Positions 17,686-27,401 of a stretch of DNA of 64,000 nt are shown here, one piece after another. The notes beneath the pieces are model-generated. The model saw only the letters and a list, made by a program, of their open reading frames with translations, had not been told where the DNA came from and did no database searches. The stretch's first letter is position 1. The number at the start of each line of letters is the position of its first letter. The DNA is from Corallococcus praedator (GTDB lineage Bacteria; Myxococcota; Myxococcia; Myxococcales; Myxococcaceae): positions 29,954 to 93,953 of the forward strand of contig NZ_RAWI01000002.1 of the NCBI RefSeq assembly GCF_003612125.1, read 5' to 3'. Position numbers and translations under genes: made by a program.

Positions 17686-19155
17686 TTGAAATCCGTCTCC
17701 CGCTTTCTCCCAGCATGTCTGTCCGTCTGGTTCCTCGTCGCCTGCGATGTGCCCTCGCCGGGGGAGGCCACACCAGCACCCGTCCTCGTCACCCAGGACT
17801 TCGCGGACGGCACCGACGGCTCCCACTCACAGGGCAAGCAACTGCACGGGACGCCGCACGGGAGCGTCGCCTTCTCGGACGCCTCCATCCTGCGCAGTGG
17901 GGAGCGGCGGGGCGTGACGCTGGAGTTGGACCGGGGAGAACTCGTCGCGGACCTGGCGCTGCATGTGGAAGGCACCACCCCCAGCCTGGTGGGCTGCGCT
18001 TCCCCGAACGAGACCGGGCCGGACCGCTCCTGTGGTCTGACGGTGCTGGGCCAGGGCACCTGCACGCCCGGCGCGCGGTTCACGCTGAGCAGTGGGGCCC
18101 TCTGCCAGACCCGGCCGCCCGGAAGCTGCCAGGGTGCGCCGGTGATGCGGGTCTGCTCGGGGGAGAGGCCCTGTGAGGACCAGGACGCGAACCACCTCGT
18201 CACCGGGGCTCCCATCTGTGCGTCGTCGACGTGTCCCTCCGCCAACGTCCAGTGCCCCGCGAGTGGCGTCTACACGGTGCTCGCCGGCCCCTACACGCCG
18301 GGGACGCCCTGGAGCCTGACCCTGGGCGCCTCCCGGGGTGAGTTCCCCGCGACGCATCAGGAGCTGCGGGGCGACCGGTTGGTGGGACTCATGATGCGCT
18401 CCGCCAGCGGCCTGCCCATGCTGGAGGTGACGGCCGCCATCAATGCCCAGGATGTCGTCATCCAGGAGTCTCCCGGGACGTGGGACCCCAGTGGCTACAC
18501 CTACCTGTACCGCGTGAAGTCCCTGGGCGCGCAGCCCCTGGGCAACATCTGCAACAGCAATCCCAATCCGAACGGCGGGGACGCCCTGGTCGTGCCGGTA
18601 CGGGGGCTCTATGACAACCTCGGCGAGCGGACGGAGAGCTCCACCGCCTTCACGCTGGCGTGTGAGTACGCCGTCATCGCCAAGTGCTACCGCTGGGGCT
18701 ACAAGCCGTGGCTGGACGGCGTCCAGGCCGGCAAGACGACGGAGGCGCACTGGGCCTGCACGCGCATGGCGCGAGCGGACTACTGCGGCGCTGGCCAGTA
18801 CTACACGGAGGACGGAACCCCCATCCGCCTGTGGGATGGCATGAAGCCGCCCATCAATGCGGCTCCCGCCAATCCCATCCCGCAGCAGAGCATGTCATTC
18901 GAGGCCGGGTGGACGACGGACGGCGCCGTGTGCCTGAGTCACTGGCGCTGGAAGAACCTGGATGCCAACACCTGCACCAACCTGCACTGGCCCAAGTATG
19001 ACGCGAACGGAAACGTCATCAATGACTGCCAGGCCACGGGCGGCGCCGAGGGGTGCTCGGCCATCTGCGACAACGCGGACGATGCGGAGCGGCTGTATGG
19101 CGCGAAGGTCTTCAATGAATCCGCCAGCAACGGGCCCAACGCCGGCATGCCGTAG
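17686..19155 (+). CDS. ADYC-domain lipoprotein
   Basis: The start is uncertain. TTG 17686 gives MKSVSRFLPACLSVWFLVAC, a classic lipoprotein signal, and has AAGGTG six bases upstream; GTG 17677 in the same frame is the alternative. The product is about 489 residues with a lipobox cysteine in FLVACDVP. The mature protein has many cysteines. Its C-terminal half carries the motif MARADYCGAGQYYTEDG and WDGMKPP, characteristic of the ADYC domain found in myxobacterial surface proteins. That domain has no established function. The gene lies alone after the kinase, 155 bases from its stop. Confidence 0.8.
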   Translation: MKSVSRFLPACLSVWFLVACDVPSPGEATPAPVLVTQDFADGTDGSHSQGKQLHGTPHGSVAFSDASILRSGERRGVTLELDRGELVADLALHVEGTTPSLVGCASPNETGPDRSCGLTVLGQGTCTPGARFTLSSGALCQTRPPGSCQGAPVMRVCSGERPCEDQDANHLVTGAPICASSTCPSANVQCPASGVYTVLAGPYTPGTPWSLTLGASRGEFPATHQELRGDRLVGLMMRSASGLPMLEVTAAINAQDVVIQESPGTWDPSGYTYLYRVKSLGAQPLGNICNSNPNPNGGDALVVPVRGLYDNLGERTESSTAFTLACEYAVIAKCYRWGYKPWLDGVQAGKTTEAHWACTRMARADYCGAGQYYTEDGTPIRLWDGMKPPINAAPANPIPQQSMSFEAGWTTDGAVCLSHWRWKNLDANTCTNLHWPKYDANGNVINDCQATGGAEGCSAICDNADDAERLYGAKVFNESASNGPNAGMP

Positions 19156-19235
19156 CCTCGAACCTGTCCGGAGCGCGGGGGCCTTTTGACTCCCGTCATC
19201 CGCCGCGAGGAGGGGGGCGGCGGATGGCGGGGCTG

Positions 19236-20186
19236 TCAGCCGAGCAGGGGCCGGTTGAGCTCCGTGCGCCACGTCTTCGGATCCGGGCCCGACTCCGGGC
19301 CCGCGACGTAGACCTCCCAGAGGTCCTGGGCCGGCGTGAGCCCCTGCTGTTCAATCCACGCACCGAACTCGCCCCAGGCCTGTCCCAGGCCCTCGTAGGG
19401 CCCCTGGTAGACGCTGCGCGCGACCTTCATCGCGGGCCAGAGGCCGGGCTTGACGCGGCCCGCGGCCTTGACCGGCGTGGTGACGGGGACGCCAATCTCG
19501 AAGTCGAAGGTGTCGGGGGTGATGCGCAGGTGGTGGGTGAACCACGGCCCCGTGGGCTTGAGGCCCTGCGCGGCCACGGTGGCCATCAACTCGGAGATGC
19601 CCGGACCCATGACCTGCTGGATTTCGGCGCGGGGAATGGTGACGTGGATGACCGCGATGGGCTGGTCCTCCGTCTGTGTGATTTGTGGTGTGGCAATCCC
19701 TGACAGCGGGGATGCCAGCAATTGCTCGAGCATGTCGTAGCCCGAGGCCACCCCTTGCTCCATGGGGGAGCGCAGCACCTCGTCGCGGGCGTCCTTGGAC
19801 TCGAACCGCATCGTGCTCGTGAGCGTCGTCTTCCCGCCCTCCTCGGTGAGGAGCAACGTGTTCAGCGCTTCGCCCGTGTACCAGGCGTCGTCGAACCGCT
19901 CGGTGTTCACCAGCCGCTCGGGCGCCACGATTTCGCGGAAGACCCCGCGGACGCCCATGTCCTTCCGGTCGGGTCCCCGCCACACGTAGCGATAGGCGCC
20001 GCCCACCCGCAGGTCGATGTCGCAGACCGCCAGCGACCAGCCCCGGTGCACCCCCAGCCAGCGCTTGAGCAGCTCCGGCTTCGTGTGCGCGTCGAACACG
20101 AGCCGGCGGGGCGCGTTGAAGACCCGCGTCATCGTGAGTTCGAGATCGCTGGGGGTGGAGACCTTCAGGTTTCCGGTGTTCTTCAT
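19236..20186 (-). CDS. SRPBCC (AHSA1-like) domain fused to a GyrI-like effector-binding domain
   Basis: A 316-residue two-domain protein. The start is ATG 20186 (MKNTGNLKVS), which overlaps the ArsR gene stop as ATGA at 20183-20186. Residues of about 10-155 are an AHSA1-type SRPBCC ligand-binding fold (FNAPRRLVFDAHTKPELLKRW, YVWRGPDRKDMGV). Residues of about 165-316 resemble the GyrI/Rob effector-binding domain (GPWFTHHLRITPDTFDFEIGVPV, YEGLGQAWGEFGAWIE). ArsR plus SRPBCC pairs are common; the added GyrI-like half suggests that it binds a small molecule. No enzyme activity is claimed. Confidence 0.85.
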   Translation of the reverse strand: MKNTGNLKVSTPSDLELTMTRVFNAPRRLVFDAHTKPELLKRWLGVHRGWSLAVCDIDLRVGGAYRYVWRGPDRKDMGVRGVFREIVAPERLVNTERFDDAWYTGEALNTLLLTEEGGKTTLTSTMRFESKDARDEVLRSPMEQGVASGYDMLEQLLASPLSGIATPQITQTEDQPIAVIHVTIPRAEIQQVMGPGISELMATVAAQGLKPTGPWFTHHLRITPDTFDFEIGVPVTTPVKAAGRVKPGLWPAMKVARSVYQGPYEGLGQAWGEFGAWIEQQGLTPAQDLWEVYVAGPESGPDPKTWRTELNRPLLG

Positions 20187-20575
20187 GGGTGCTTCCTCCT
20201 CTTGCGCGGAGTGGGGCGCCGCGCTTCCTGTTCCTTCAAGTCCTCGAGCACGGCGTCCAGCGCCTGGAAGTTCTCCTCCCAGAACTGGCGGTAGTGCTCC
20301 AACCACCGGGTGGCCTCCGCGAGCGGCGCGGCCTCAAGCCGGCGGGGCCGCCGCTGCGCGTCCCGGCCGCGCGAAATCAGCCCGGCGCGCTCCAGCACCT
20401 TGAGGTGCTTGGAGATGGCGGGCTGGCTCATGGCGAACGGCTCGGCGAGCTCGCTCACCGACGCCTCGCCCGACGCCAGCCGCGCCAGGATGGCCCGGCG
20501 CGTCGGGTCCGCGAGCGCGGCGAAGGTGGCGTCCAGGTGACCAGGAGAGGGGCTTCCATAACCGGTGAGTTCCAT
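20183..20575 (-). CDS. ArsR-family transcriptional repressor
   Basis: A 130-residue regulator. The winged helix-turn-helix is clear: ALADPTRRAILARLASG, then SVSELAEPFAMSQPAISKHLKVLERAGLI. There is no metal-binding CxC, so it belongs to the non-metal ArsR group that pairs with SRPBCC proteins. The C terminus is a long helix ending in basic residues (RRPTPRKRRKHP). A near-palindrome sits two bases upstream of the start codon (20578-20594), placed well for autorepression. It is the first gene of a two-gene unit, divergent from the NRPS operon with 182 bases between the two starts. Confidence 0.92.
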   Translation of the reverse strand: MELTGYGSPSPGHLDATFAALADPTRRAILARLASGEASVSELAEPFAMSQPAISKHLKVLERAGLISRGRDAQRRPRRLEAAPLAEATRWLEHYRQFWEENFQALDAVLEDLKEQEARRPTPRKRRKHP

Positions 20576-20577
20576 GA

Positions 20578-20594
20578 CCTATTGGTTATATAGG
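20578..20594 (-). promoter_or_regulatory. Candidate ArsR operator, CCTAT-N7-ATAGG
   Basis: On the minus strand the sequence CCTATATAACCAATAGG forms an inverted repeat with five-base arms and a seven-base spacer. It stands two bases before the arsR start. It is AT-rich in a very GC-rich surrounding, and the internal TATATAA could also be a -10 element. Autorepression is inferred from position. Confidence 0.5.
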
Positions 20595-20757
20595 GCCGCT
20601 GCGTCCACGGGTCAAGGCAACGGAGCGCTTCGAGTCATCCGGTCGCCAACCAGGACGGCGCGGTGGATTTTCGCGTGTTAGAGGTCCGGGGAGGCGGCTG
20701 CCGGAGTGTTCCCCCGCGAGGCAGCCGCAGTGTGTGTCATTGCTTCCAGGAGCCCTT

Positions 20758-23700
20758 GTGTCCTCCACGCCCCCTGCCTTCCGGGTCACCGGAACCGAAT
20801 ACGAACGCCTGCTCGCGAGCCTCCGCCTGAAGAGCCCCTGGGCGCTCCAAGGTCACGCTCCGGCGGCGGTGCCGGAGGTGCTGGACGGCCTGGGGCAGTC
20901 CTCACGGGTCGACCCCGGACCGTGGCGGTCGGTGGTGGAGGTCATCGTCGCGCAGTGCCGACTGCACGCGGATCGGGTCGCGCTCTCGGACGGGTCCACG
21001 GAAACGACCTATGGACGGCTGGAAGAGCGCACCCGTGCGCTGGCCGCGGACCTTCGAGCGCGGGGCATCGGACGGGGTGACGTGGTCGCGCTCGTGCTGG
21101 AGAGGGGCCCTGGCTTCGTCGAGCTCGCGCTCGCCGTCTGGCGGGTGGGCGCGGCCTATCTCCCGCTGTCGCCGTCGCACCCCCAGGCGTGGCGGGAGGA
21201 CATCGTCCGCAGGGCCGGTGTGGTGCTGGTGGTCGCCCTGGCGCCGGACAGCGCGGTGCCCGGGGTGCCGTTCCTGGCGGCGGGTGCCGAAGCGGTTTCT
21301 GTCGCGGCAGCGGAGCAGGACGCGGTGCTTGCTCCGGAGGACCTCGCGTACATCATCTGCACGTCGGGTTCGACGGGTGAGCCCAAGCTGGTGATGATCG
21401 AGCATCGCGGGGTCGCCAACCTCCTGCATGCCCAGCGGGACTTCCTGGGCGCGCTGGGGCCGGACACGCGGGTGCTCCAGTTCTTCCACCCATCCTTCGA
21501 CGCGTCGCTGTTCGACCTCCTGCTGGCGCTGTCCAACGGCGGGCGGCTGGAGACCGTGGAGGCGGCGCAGTTTTCCGGTGAGCCCCTGGCCCAGGTGCTG
21601 GTGCGCCGGCGCATCACCCACGCGGTGCTGCCCGCGGCGGTCCTGCGCACGCTGCAACCGGGCGGCTTCCCCGACCTCCAGGTGGTGATGAGCGTCGGAG
21701 ACGTGTGCCTCCCGGAGACGGCCCGGCAGTGGGGCGCGCGGCACCGCTTCGTCAACGGCTATGGCCCCACGGAGGTGACGGTGGCCAGCACGCTCCAGGC
21801 GGTGGGCGCCGTGGACGGCGAGCGCGTGCCCATTGGCCGTCCCATCTCCAACTACCACGTGGTTCTCCTGGACGAGCATCTGCGCCCCGTCCCGGAAGGA
21901 GCGCCGGGCGAGCTGTGCCTCGGTGGAGAAGGAGTCGGGCGCGGCTACCTGGGGCGGCCCGCGCTCACCGCGGAGCGGTTCATCCCGGATCCATTCAGCG
22001 GCCAGCCGGGAAGCCGGCTGTATCGCAGTGGAGACCTGGGCCGGCGGCTGCCAGACGGCACGCTGGAGTTCCTGGGCCGGCGCGACGACCAGGTGAAGAT
22101 CCGGGGCGCGCGCATTGAGCTGGGGCAGGTGGAGACAGCCCTGGCCGCGCTGCCGGACGTGCGGGACGCGGTGGCCCTCGTGGACGGCACGGGGGAGCGT
22201 CTGCTGGGCTACGTGATGCCGGTCGCCGGAGCGGTGCTGTCGGGCGACGCGGTGAGCGCGGAGCTGCGGCGCCGGCTTCCCGGCTACCTGGTGCCGGATG
22301 CGGTGGTCGTCGTGGACGCGTGGCCGCTGAACACGAACGGCAAGGTCGACCGCGCCCGGCTGCCCCGGCCCCAACGGACGGAGCGGGCCGGCTACCAGCC
22401 GCCGGAATCGCCCGGCGAAGAGGCCCTGGCGGCCATCGCGGCGGGGCTGCTCGGGATGGAGCGGGTGGGGCGGCATGACAACCTGTTCGAACTGGGAGGG
22501 CATTCGCTGTTCGCCACCCAGCTCGTCGCGCGGGTGCGCCGCGTGCTGGGCGCGCAGTTGGAGTTGAGCGCGGTGCTCCAGTCGCCCACGGTGGCCCAGC
22601 TCGCGGCCGGGTTGAAGGAAGGGCAGGGTGGGGTGGAGCAGGGCCCGCGCGCGGGCGCGGCGGGGACGGCCCTCATGCCTTCGTATGGTCAGGAGCGGGT
22701 GTGGTTGATGCACAAGCTCAACCCGGATGCGCGGGCCTACCACTCGCAGTCGGTGTTCCGGCTGGTGGGGGCCCTGGATGTCAACGCGCTGCACGCGTGC
22801 CTCACCGACATCGTCCGGCGCCATGACGTGATGCGCACCCGCTTCCCTGAAGTGGATGGGGAGCTGCGGTGCGAACTGGAAGCGCCCTGGGAGGTGGAAG
22901 TCCCGCTCCAGGACTTCAGCGACGTGGACGAAGCGCTGCTGGGGGCCCGGGTGGGCGAGGCCGTTCGCGACGCGGTGCAGGCGCCCTTCGCGCTGGCCGA
23001 AGGCAGGCCCTTCCGTTGGCGGTTGCTGCGACTGGGCGCGGAGGAGCACGTCTTCGTGCACGTCGAACATCACATCGTCCACGACGGCTGGTCTTTCAAC
23101 GTCTTCGTGCGCGAGCTGATCAACGGCTACGCCGAATCCGTGCGCCACGGACAGGTGCGACGCCCGGCGCTGGCCGTGCAGTACAACGACTACGCGCGCT
23201 GGCAGCGGGAGTGGGTGGGCACCGAAGCCGCCCAGGCGCAGCGCCGCTTCTGGCGTCAGGAGTTGGAAGGCGCGGAGACCCGGCTCCAGCTCCCCCGCCG
23301 CGCTTCGCCCGGGGGAAGACGGTTCCGGGGTGTGGCGCCCCGGATGGAGCTGGACGGAGACCTCGCGCGCCGCCTGCAGGCCCTGGCCGACAGGAACAAC
23401 ACGTCCCTCTTCACCACGCTCCTCGCGGCGTACTTCGTCCTCCTGCACCGGTACACCGGCTCCCAGGACCTGCTCGTCGGCTCCTCGGTGGCCAACCGGC
23501 GCTGGCAGGACACGGAGGGGCTGCTGGGCATGCTCATCAACACGGTCGTGCTGCGCGGCCGGTTGCATGGGCACCCCTCGTTCGAGGAGTTCCTGGCGCG
23601 GATGCGGCGCACCACCCTGGACGTCTACGACCACCAGGAGCTGCCCTACGAGCAGATCTTCGCGGAGTCGCCCGCGCGCCATCAGGGTGGGTTCAACCCG

Positions 23701-25890
23701 TTGATGCAGACGATGTTCAACTTCCACGATTCGTCGGTGGGCACGCTCGACGCGTCACCGCTCGACGTCACCTACGTGGAGGGGCTGGGCAACGGCTCCT
23801 CCAAGTTCGAGCTGGCCGTCGTCGCCGTACCCCTCTACTCCGAGCCCGGGCACATCCGCCGACTGGCCGGGGATCTGGTGAGCATTCCCCGCTCCGACAC
23901 CCCCGTGCGCTCCAGTCCTCGCGCTTCCCTGAGCGGCATCCTGCTGTCGTGGGAGTTCGACTCCGACCTCTTCGAGGGCTTCTTCATCACCGGCATGCTG
24001 TCCGCGTACCAGCAACTGCTGCGCTCCATCACCGCCGCGCCAGACACCCGCGTGTCGCGGCTGGCATTGATGACCGAAGCCGAGCAGCGGGCGCTCGTCA
24101 GCGTGGGCCCCAGGCAGGAAGCTCCCGCGCATTGGGTCCCCGACCTGCTGGCCCGCTGGACGCGGCTCGCGCCCGAAGCTCCGGCCGTGACGTCTGGCAC
24201 GTCCGTGTTGACGTACGGCGAGCTGACGCGTCAGGCGGAGCACCTGGCGCACCATCTGCGAGGCCTGGGCGTCGGGCGTGAGTCGTTGGTGGCGGTGTGC
24301 ATCCCGCGCTCGGCGGAGCTGGTCGTGGCCCAGTTGGGCATCCTCAAGGCAGGGGCAGCGTTCCTGTCGCTGGATCCAGGCGCCCCTCCGGCCTACCTGG
24401 AGCCGCTCGTGCAGGACGCCGGGGCCCGAGCCCTGGTGACGACGGCGGCGCTGGCGGGCCGTCTCAGCGGCCTTCCCGTCATTGTGTTGGACGACCTTCC
24501 GCCGGTGTCCGGGCCGCCGCTGCCTTCGGGAAGCCCGTCGGACCTCGCGTACGTGCTCTACACGTCCGGGTCGACCGGCAAGCCCAAGGGCGTCCAGATC
24601 GAGCACCGCTCGGTCGCGTCACTCCTGCACCGGACGGCCCTGGCCGAGGACCTGGGGCCGGGCAAGACGATGATGGCGATGGCGTCGGTGTCCTTCGATG
24701 TGTCGGTGCTGGAGGTCTGGGCGGCGTTGCTCAACGGTGCCGCGGTCCACTTCCTGCCGCCGGGCTGGGACGTGCCGGGATTGGCCCGGTGCCTCATCGA
24801 CCAGCGCATCACCCATGCGGTGATTCCCCCTGTCGTGCTGCCCCGGTTGGTGGCCGAGGCTCCGGAGGCCTTCGCGGGCCTGGACCGGGTGGTGGTGGGC
24901 GGGGATGTCTTCCCCGTGGAGGCGTTCCATGCGCTCAAGCGCGAGGGCTTCACGAAGGTGACGAACGCCTACGGCCCCACGGAGATCACCATCATGGCCA
25001 GCGCGTTCAAGCTCGACGACTGGCAGGACACCGAGGCCACGAACGCGCCCATTGGTCGGGCGCTGTTCAATGCGCACCTCGTGGTGCTCGACGAACGCGG
25101 GCAGGTGGCTCCGCCCGGGGCGGTCGGGGAGATCTGCATCGGGGGAGACGGGGTCGCGCGAGGCTACCGCCACAGGCCGGGGCTCACCGCCGAGCGGTTC
25201 GTGCCGGATCCGTTCGCGGCGCATCCTGGCGGTCGGCTCTACCGCAGTGGGGACCTGGGCCGGTGGCTTCCCGGGGGCGTCATCGAGTTCCTGGGCCGCC
25301 GCGATGAGCAGGTGAAGGTCCGGGGCTTCCGGGTGGAGCTGGCGGAGGTGCGCGCCGCCCTGGCCGCGCATCCGGGCGTGGTGGATACCCTCGCGGTCGT
25401 CGACTCGCGCGGGGAGGAGCCCCGGCTCGTGGGCTACGTGGTGGCGGAGGCGGGGACTCCGGTGTCGGCGCAGGCCGTGCGCGAGGACCTGGCGCGCCGG
25501 CTGCCGGGGCATCTCGTGCCGTCGGAGGTGGTGGTCCTGGAGGCGTGGCCGTTGACCCCGCACGGCAAGGTGGACCGGGCCCGGCTGCCCGCGACCCAGC
25601 GGAGTCCGGACGCGCCGTTCACCGCGCCGAGGACCGAGTCCGAGGTCCGCATCGCGGCGGTGGTCGCGGACCTGCTGGGCGTGGCCCGGGTGGACGTCCA
25701 CGAGAGCCTGCTCGCGCTGGGCATGCACTCGTTGCAGGCGATGCGGCTGGCCTCGCGGCTGGGAAGGATGGTGGGCCGCGAGGTCGGGCTCGCGACGATC
25801 CTCATGGGGCCCACCGTCGCGCAACTGGCCGCCGCGCTGCCCGCGTCGCCGGTCGCCGCCACCACCATCAAGCGGTTGCCGCGCGCATGA
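20758..25890 (+). CDS. Nonribosomal peptide synthetase, A-T-C-A-T
   Basis: A 1710-residue synthetase. GTG 20758 is chosen because AGGAG lies five bases upstream. Adenylation domain 1 (about 50-545) has YIICTSGSTGEPK, NGYGPTE, YRSGD and NGKVDRARLP. Carrier protein 1 has its pantetheine serine near 582 (LGGHSLFAT). The condensation domain has an intact HHIVHDG near 770. Adenylation domain 2 (about 1120-1600) has YVLYTSGSTGKPKG and NAYGPTE. Carrier protein 2 has the slightly unusual LGMHSLQ near 1657. Pocket residues read by eye are D-A-F-V-M-V-G-V-A and D-V-L-V-V-G-A-I-M; both look hydrophobic or aromatic, and no substrate is assigned. It overlaps the next gene by ATGA. Confidence 0.95.
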   Translation: MSSTPPAFRVTGTEYERLLASLRLKSPWALQGHAPAAVPEVLDGLGQSSRVDPGPWRSVVEVIVAQCRLHADRVALSDGSTETTYGRLEERTRALAADLRARGIGRGDVVALVLERGPGFVELALAVWRVGAAYLPLSPSHPQAWREDIVRRAGVVLVVALAPDSAVPGVPFLAAGAEAVSVAAAEQDAVLAPEDLAYIICTSGSTGEPKLVMIEHRGVANLLHAQRDFLGALGPDTRVLQFFHPSFDASLFDLLLALSNGGRLETVEAAQFSGEPLAQVLVRRRITHAVLPAAVLRTLQPGGFPDLQVVMSVGDVCLPETARQWGARHRFVNGYGPTEVTVASTLQAVGAVDGERVPIGRPISNYHVVLLDEHLRPVPEGAPGELCLGGEGVGRGYLGRPALTAERFIPDPFSGQPGSRLYRSGDLGRRLPDGTLEFLGRRDDQVKIRGARIELGQVETALAALPDVRDAVALVDGTGERLLGYVMPVAGAVLSGDAVSAELRRRLPGYLVPDAVVVVDAWPLNTNGKVDRARLPRPQRTERAGYQPPESPGEEALAAIAAGLLGMERVGRHDNLFELGGHSLFATQLVARVRRVLGAQLELSAVLQSPTVAQLAAGLKEGQGGVEQGPRAGAAGTALMPSYGQERVWLMHKLNPDARAYHSQSVFRLVGALDVNALHACLTDIVRRHDVMRTRFPEVDGELRCELEAPWEVEVPLQDFSDVDEALLGARVGEAVRDAVQAPFALAEGRPFRWRLLRLGAEEHVFVHVEHHIVHDGWSFNVFVRELINGYAESVRHGQVRRPALAVQYNDYARWQREWVGTEAAQAQRRFWRQELEGAETRLQLPRRASPGGRRFRGVAPRMELDGDLARRLQALADRNNTSLFTTLLAAYFVLLHRYTGSQDLLVGSSVANRRWQDTEGLLGMLINTVVLRGRLHGHPSFEEFLARMRRTTLDVYDHQELPYEQIFAESPARHQGGFNPLMQTMFNFHDSSVGTLDASPLDVTYVEGLGNGSSKFELAVVAVPLYSEPGHIRRLAGDLVSIPRSDTPVRSSPRASLSGILLSWEFDSDLFEGFFITGMLSAYQQLLRSITAAPDTRVSRLALMTEAEQRALVSVGPRQEAPAHWVPDLLARWTRLAPEAPAVTSGTSVLTYGELTRQAEHLAHHLRGLGVGRESLVAVCIPRSAELVVAQLGILKAGAAFLSLDPGAPPAYLEPLVQDAGARALVTTAALAGRLSGLPVIVLDDLPPVSGPPLPSGSPSDLAYVLYTSGSTGKPKGVQIEHRSVASLLHRTALAEDLGPGKTMMAMASVSFDVSVLEVWAALLNGAAVHFLPPGWDVPGLARCLIDQRITHAVIPPVVLPRLVAEAPEAFAGLDRVVVGGDVFPVEAFHALKREGFTKVTNAYGPTEITIMASAFKLDDWQDTEATNAPIGRALFNAHLVVLDERGQVAPPGAVGEICIGGDGVARGYRHRPGLTAERFVPDPFAAHPGGRLYRSGDLGRWLPGGVIEFLGRRDEQVKVRGFRVELAEVRAALAAHPGVVDTLAVVDSRGEEPRLVGYVVAEAGTPVSAQAVREDLARRLPGHLVPSEVVVLEAWPLTPHGKVDRARLPATQRSPDAPFTAPRTESEVRIAAVVADLLGVARVDVHESLLALGMHSLQAMRLASRLGRMVGREVGLATILMGPTVAQLAAALPASPVAATTIKRLPRA

Positions 25891-27401
25891 CGACCGTGTT
25901 CCCCATGTCGTTCGCCCAGCAGCGGCTGTGCTTCCTGCACCGGATGGATCCCTCCGGTGCCGCTCACGTCACGGTGCGCTGCCACCGCGTGACGGGACCG
26001 CTGGACCTTCGCGCCCTGCGGGAGGCCCTGGACGTGCTGGTCGCCCGGCACGAACCGCTGCGGACCGTCTTCCCACTGGGAACACACCAGCGCGTGTCTC
26101 CGGACGGGCGCGGGCACGTGGACGTCGTGGACGCGACGACGGAGGAAGAGGCCCTGCGACACGCGCAAGCGGAGGTGGCCCGTCCGTTCGACCTGGAGCA
26201 CGGGCCGCTGCTGCGGCTCACCGTGGTTCGGCTGGAGCCCCGGGTGCACTTTCTCGTCTTCGCGGTGCACCTGCTGGTGGCGGATGGCTGGTCGTTGCAG
26301 GTCTTCTCCGAGGACCTGGCCCTCGCCTACCGGGCGGCGGTCCTGGGCGAACCCACCGGCCTGTCCGAGCTGCCCGTGCAGTACGCGGACTGGGCCGCGT
26401 GGCAGCGGGAGCAGCTCACCGCCGCACGGCGCGAGTCGCTGTCGCACGGGTGGCGCGAGCGGCTGTCGGGGGTTCCCCTCTTCCTGGACCTCGTCCCCCC
26501 ACGTCCCGTGCTGGGGCAGGGACGTCGCGCGCACCGGGTCCTGCCCGCTGCGGTCGTCGACTCCGTGCGAGCCCTCGCGAGCGCCGAGCGTCAGACGGTG
26601 TTCACGGTGCTGGCCGCCGCGTGCGGCATCGTGCTCGGGCACCACGCAGGCCGTGAGCAGGTGTTGCTGGGGCTGGCCGTGGCCAACCGGGACCTGCCAG
26701 AGGTGGAGCGCGTGCTCGGGTTCTTCGTCAACACCGTCGTGCTCAAGGTGGACCTGCGCGGCGACCCCGACTTCCGCGAGCTGCTCGGCCGGGTGGCCGG
26801 GGCCACGGCGGACGCGTACGCGCACAAGGACCTGCCCTTCGAACAGCTCGTCGCGGACCTCGCTCCACCGCGAGACCCCACGCGGTCTCCCGTGGTCCAG
26901 GTGAACTTCGCCTACCACCCGGCGGGCACGGCGGGAGCACTGGCCCTGCACGGCTGCGAGGTGACAGAGCCCCTGCTGGACCTCCCCACCGCGAAGTTCG
27001 AGCTCACCCTCCGGGTCGAGGAACGCTCCGACGGTCTGTGCACCGTGTGGGCCGAATTCGATGAGAGTCTTTTCGACCTCGCGTTCATCGAAGGACTGCT
27101 GGCGGCCTACGAAGACATCCTACGGACCGCGGCCCCCGGTGCCCGGATGCCGCGGCTGCGCCCCGTTCGGACCGCGACGGAAGAACACCTTGCCCGCATC
27201 TTCGCCGACGTGTTGAAGGTCGCATCGGTCCACGCGCACGATGACTTCTTCCAGCTCGGCGGCCATTCCCTGCAGCTTGTCGAAATCGCGGCCCGGGTCC
27301 GGACCGAAATGGGTCAGGACCTCGGGTTGCGTGAGCTGTACCAGCATCCCACCGTGGCGGGCGCCGCTGCCCGGCTCGCGCGCACAGGAGCATCCCGATG
27401 A
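25887..27401 (+). CDS. NRPS condensation-like domain plus carrier protein (C-T), catalytic second His missing
   Basis: A 504-residue protein, coupled to the NRPS by ATGA at 25887-25890. The condensation fold spans about 1-430 (MSFAQQRLCFLHRM, LPVQYADWAAWQRE, VLGFFVNTVVLKVDLRG, HKDLPFEQLV). The active-site HHxxxDG is HLLVADG here near residue 127, so the second, catalytic histidine is Leu. The carrier protein at about 430-500 is intact (FFQLGGHSLQLVE). With no adenylation domain of its own and a degenerate C site, it may be a non-condensing, X-like recruitment domain for the P450 that follows, or a scaffold. No thioesterase follows. This interpretation is inference. Confidence 0.9.
   Translation: MTTVFPMSFAQQRLCFLHRMDPSGAAHVTVRCHRVTGPLDLRALREALDVLVARHEPLRTVFPLGTHQRVSPDGRGHVDVVDATTEEEALRHAQAEVARPFDLEHGPLLRLTVVRLEPRVHFLVFAVHLLVADGWSLQVFSEDLALAYRAAVLGEPTGLSELPVQYADWAAWQREQLTAARRESLSHGWRERLSGVPLFLDLVPPRPVLGQGRRAHRVLPAAVVDSVRALASAERQTVFTVLAAACGIVLGHHAGREQVLLGLAVANRDLPEVERVLGFFVNTVVLKVDLRGDPDFRELLGRVAGATADAYAHKDLPFEQLVADLAPPRDPTRSPVVQVNFAYHPAGTAGALALHGCEVTEPLLDLPTAKFELTLRVEERSDGLCTVWAEFDESLFDLAFIEGLLAAYEDILRTAAPGARMPRLRPVRTATEEHLARIFADVLKVASVHAHDDFFQLGGHSLQLVEIAARVRTEMGQDLGLRELYQHPTVAGAAARLARTGASR

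Noticed and set aside
20902..23727. A 941-codon open frame opposite the NRPS
   Set aside because: Antisense shadow; the plus strand has full adenylation and condensation motifs, and the minus frame has no recognisable fold.
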